Origin: Pseudomonas huaxiensis
GTDB lineage: Bacteria > Pseudomonadota > Gammaproteobacteria > Pseudomonadales > Pseudomonadaceae
NCBI RefSeq assembly: GCF_003231275.1
Contig: NZ_QKVL01000002.1
Location: 124,001-188,000 of the forward strand
Length of the DNA: 64,000 nucleotides
Reading direction: 5' to 3'
Shown: piece after piece, positions 62,826-64,000 of the stretch
Numbering within the stretch: position 1 is the first letter of the stretch
Layout: every line of letters begins with the position of its first letter
Made by a program: the position numbers and the translations under genes
Notes under the pieces: model-generated
Told to the model about the DNA's origin: nothing
Databases searched by the model: none
What the model saw: only the letters and a program-made list of their open reading frames with translations

Positions 62826-64000
62826 TCAGGACAGCCGCCGCACCACCACATCCAGCAGCACCTCGGCGCCTTCGATCAGCGCCGCGTCATCGGTGTGTTC
62901 CCGCGGGTTGTGGCTGATGCCGCCACGGCTGGGCACGAAGATCATCGCGGCCGGGGCGATACGGGCGATCATCTGCGCGTCATGGCCGGCGCCGGAGGTC
63001 ATGCGCCGGTGGCTCAGGTCAAGGCGTCGGGCGCTGGCCTCGATGGCATCGGCCAGCCCGGCGTCAAACACCACCGGCTCGAAGCGCACCAGTTGCTCAC
63101 GGCTGACGCTCACGCCCTCGTCCTGCGCCAGTCGATCAAGCACCTCGGCAAAGCGCTGTTCGGCCTGACACAGGCGCGATTCGTCGGGGTCGCGTAGATC
63201 GACGGTGAAAGTGGCCCGGCGCGGAATCACGTTGATCACGTTGGGCTCGAAGGCAATGCAGCCAGTGGTCGCCAGCGTAGTGCCGGCAGAATCCCGGGCG
63301 ATGGCGCGGGCTTCGGCTACTGCGGCGCAGGCAACGAAACCGGCGTCGTGGCGCAGGCGGGTCGGCGTGGTGCCGGCATGGTTGGCGCTGCCGCTCACCG
63401 TCACCTGCTGCCAGGAAATGCCCTGCAGGTTTTCCACCACGCCAATCTGCAGGCCCTCGGCTTCGAGGACCGGGCCCTGTTCAATATGCAGTTCAAGGTA
63501 TTCATGGGGCACGATGGCGCCGGGTTCCAGATCACCGGCATAACCGATGCGCGCCAGCTCGTCGCCAAGACGGGTGCCGTCGGTGCCGAGGGTGTCCAGC
63601 GCCGCGTCCACCGCCAGGCCGCCGGCGTACACCAGCGAGCCCATCATGTCTGGCTGGTAGCGCACGCCCTCCTCGTTGGTGAACGCCGCGACGGTGATCG
63701 GCCGCGACGGCAGCACACCCGCGTCACGCCAGGCACGGACCACCGCCAGCCCGGCGAGCACGCCATAGCAGCCATCAAGGGCGCCGGCGTTGGTCACGGT
63801 GTCGATATGCGAGCCCATCATCAGCGGCGCTCGTTGTTCGCCGGACGACGAAGGCAAGGTGCCGAAGATATTGCCGATGCGGTCGATGCGCACGGTCAGG
63901 CCCAGCTCGTTCATCCAGGCCACCACCTGGTCGCGACCGGCCTTCTCGGCGTCGGTCAGGGCGATACGGGTGCGTCCACCGTGGCGCGGATCAGCGCCCA
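62826..64000 (-). CDS. M20 family Zn-dependent amidohydrolase (allantoate amidohydrolase/HyuC-like), 5' end cut
   Basis: Open frame runs off the window's right edge, so the start is missing; about 391 residues are visible, near full length. Metal-binding motifs: MGSHIDTVTNAGALDGCYGV (His and Asp), FTNEEGVRYQPDM (Glu pair), YLELHIEQGPVLE (His) and SGAGHDAQMIARI, SHNPREHT. Relatives hydrolyse N-carbamoyl amino acids, allantoate or ureidoglycolate. It lies upstream of the DpaL-like gene on the same strand, so the two probably act on one substrate: release of an amino group followed by lyase action. Confidence 0.88.
   Translation of the reverse strand, partial: GADPRHGGRTRIALTDAEKAGRDQVVAWMNELGLTVRIDRIGNIFGTLPSSSGEQRAPLMMGSHIDTVTNAGALDGCYGVLAGLAVVRAWRDAGVLPSRPITVAAFTNEEGVRYQPDMMGSLVYAGGLAVDAALDTLGTDGTRLGDELARIGYAGDLEPGAIVPHEYLELHIEQGPVLEAEGLQIGVVENLQGISWQQVTVSGSANHAGTTPTRLRHDAGFVACAAVAEARAIARDSAGTTLATTGCIAFEPNVINVIPRRATFTVDLRDPDESRLCQAEQRFAEVLDRLAQDEGVSVSREQLVRFEPVVFDAGLADAIEASARRLDLSHRRMTSGAGHDAQMIARIAPAAMIFVPSRGGISHNPREHTDDAALIEGAEVLLDVVVRRLS

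Overview
The window reads as chromosome of a Pseudomonas species, most likely of the fluorescens lineage. The basis is GC-rich coding with strong third-position G/C, many short REP-type hairpins of the kind typical of fluorescent pseudomonads (GTGGGAGC..., GTAGGAGCGAGC...), and gene families common in that genus. Nothing here looks like a prophage, plasmid, insertion sequence, tRNA or rRNA. Apart from the two edge genes (cut dmmA at the left, cut M20 hydrolase at the right) the genes are intact.

Layout. (1) 1-11.2 kb, + strand: a methylated-amine module. It holds dimethylamine monooxygenase (dmmA, cut by the edge, dmmB, dmmC), a GcvT-like folate protein, PurU, trimethylamine monooxygenase (tmm), TMAO demethylase (tdm, DUF1989+GcvT), a soluble PAS chemoreceptor, an Amt permease and a 59-residue membrane peptide. 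Together these would take TMA to TMAO, DMA and methylamine, route the released C1 unit through tetrahydrofolate to formate, and import or sense the amine. (2) 11.2-14 kb: an SMR exporter and a second Amt on the - strand, then an acidic protein of unknown function. (3) 14.1-27.6 kb: two TonB-dependent receptors, the second heading an oligopeptide-type ABC importer. Between them sits a two-gene DUF262 / DUF262+DUF1524 pair on the - strand, a candidate GmrSD-like nuclease defence module. (4) 27.7-38.4 kb: sodC, an Lrp-type regulator divergent from an acetylpolyamine amidohydrolase and a permease, a DUF3422 protein, a GABA-type permease divergent from a MocR regulator, a low-GC calcineurin-like lipoprotein and a methyltransferase. 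(5) 38.6-44.0 kb: a compact stressosome operon, rsbR-rsbS-rsbT-rsbX-like, ending in two histidine kinases instead of a sigma factor. (6) 44.2-48.3 kb: a LysR regulator divergent from a YdiJ-type D-2-hydroxyacid dehydrogenase. (7) 48.4-53.4 kb, - strand: a quaternary-amine (betaine-type) ABC importer with two permeases plus a GlxA/AraC-type regulator. (8) 53.9-61.2 kb, + strand: a GntR regulator with clear palindromic operators, an FAD amine/imino-acid oxidase, an MFS carrier, a DHDPS-family enzyme, an aldehyde dehydrogenase and an EamA transporter, probably one catabolic route for an amino or imino acid. (9) 61.2-64 kb: a tandemly duplicated REP element, then a diaminopropionate ammonia-lyase-like enzyme and an M20 amidohydrolase (cut by the edge) on the - strand.

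The best candidates for something new are the tandem DUF262 pair (16.4-19.7 kb), the sigma-less stressosome operon, and the chemoreceptor and micro-membrane protein tied to the TMA module. Functions were assigned by recognising families and motifs by eye; no database search was run.
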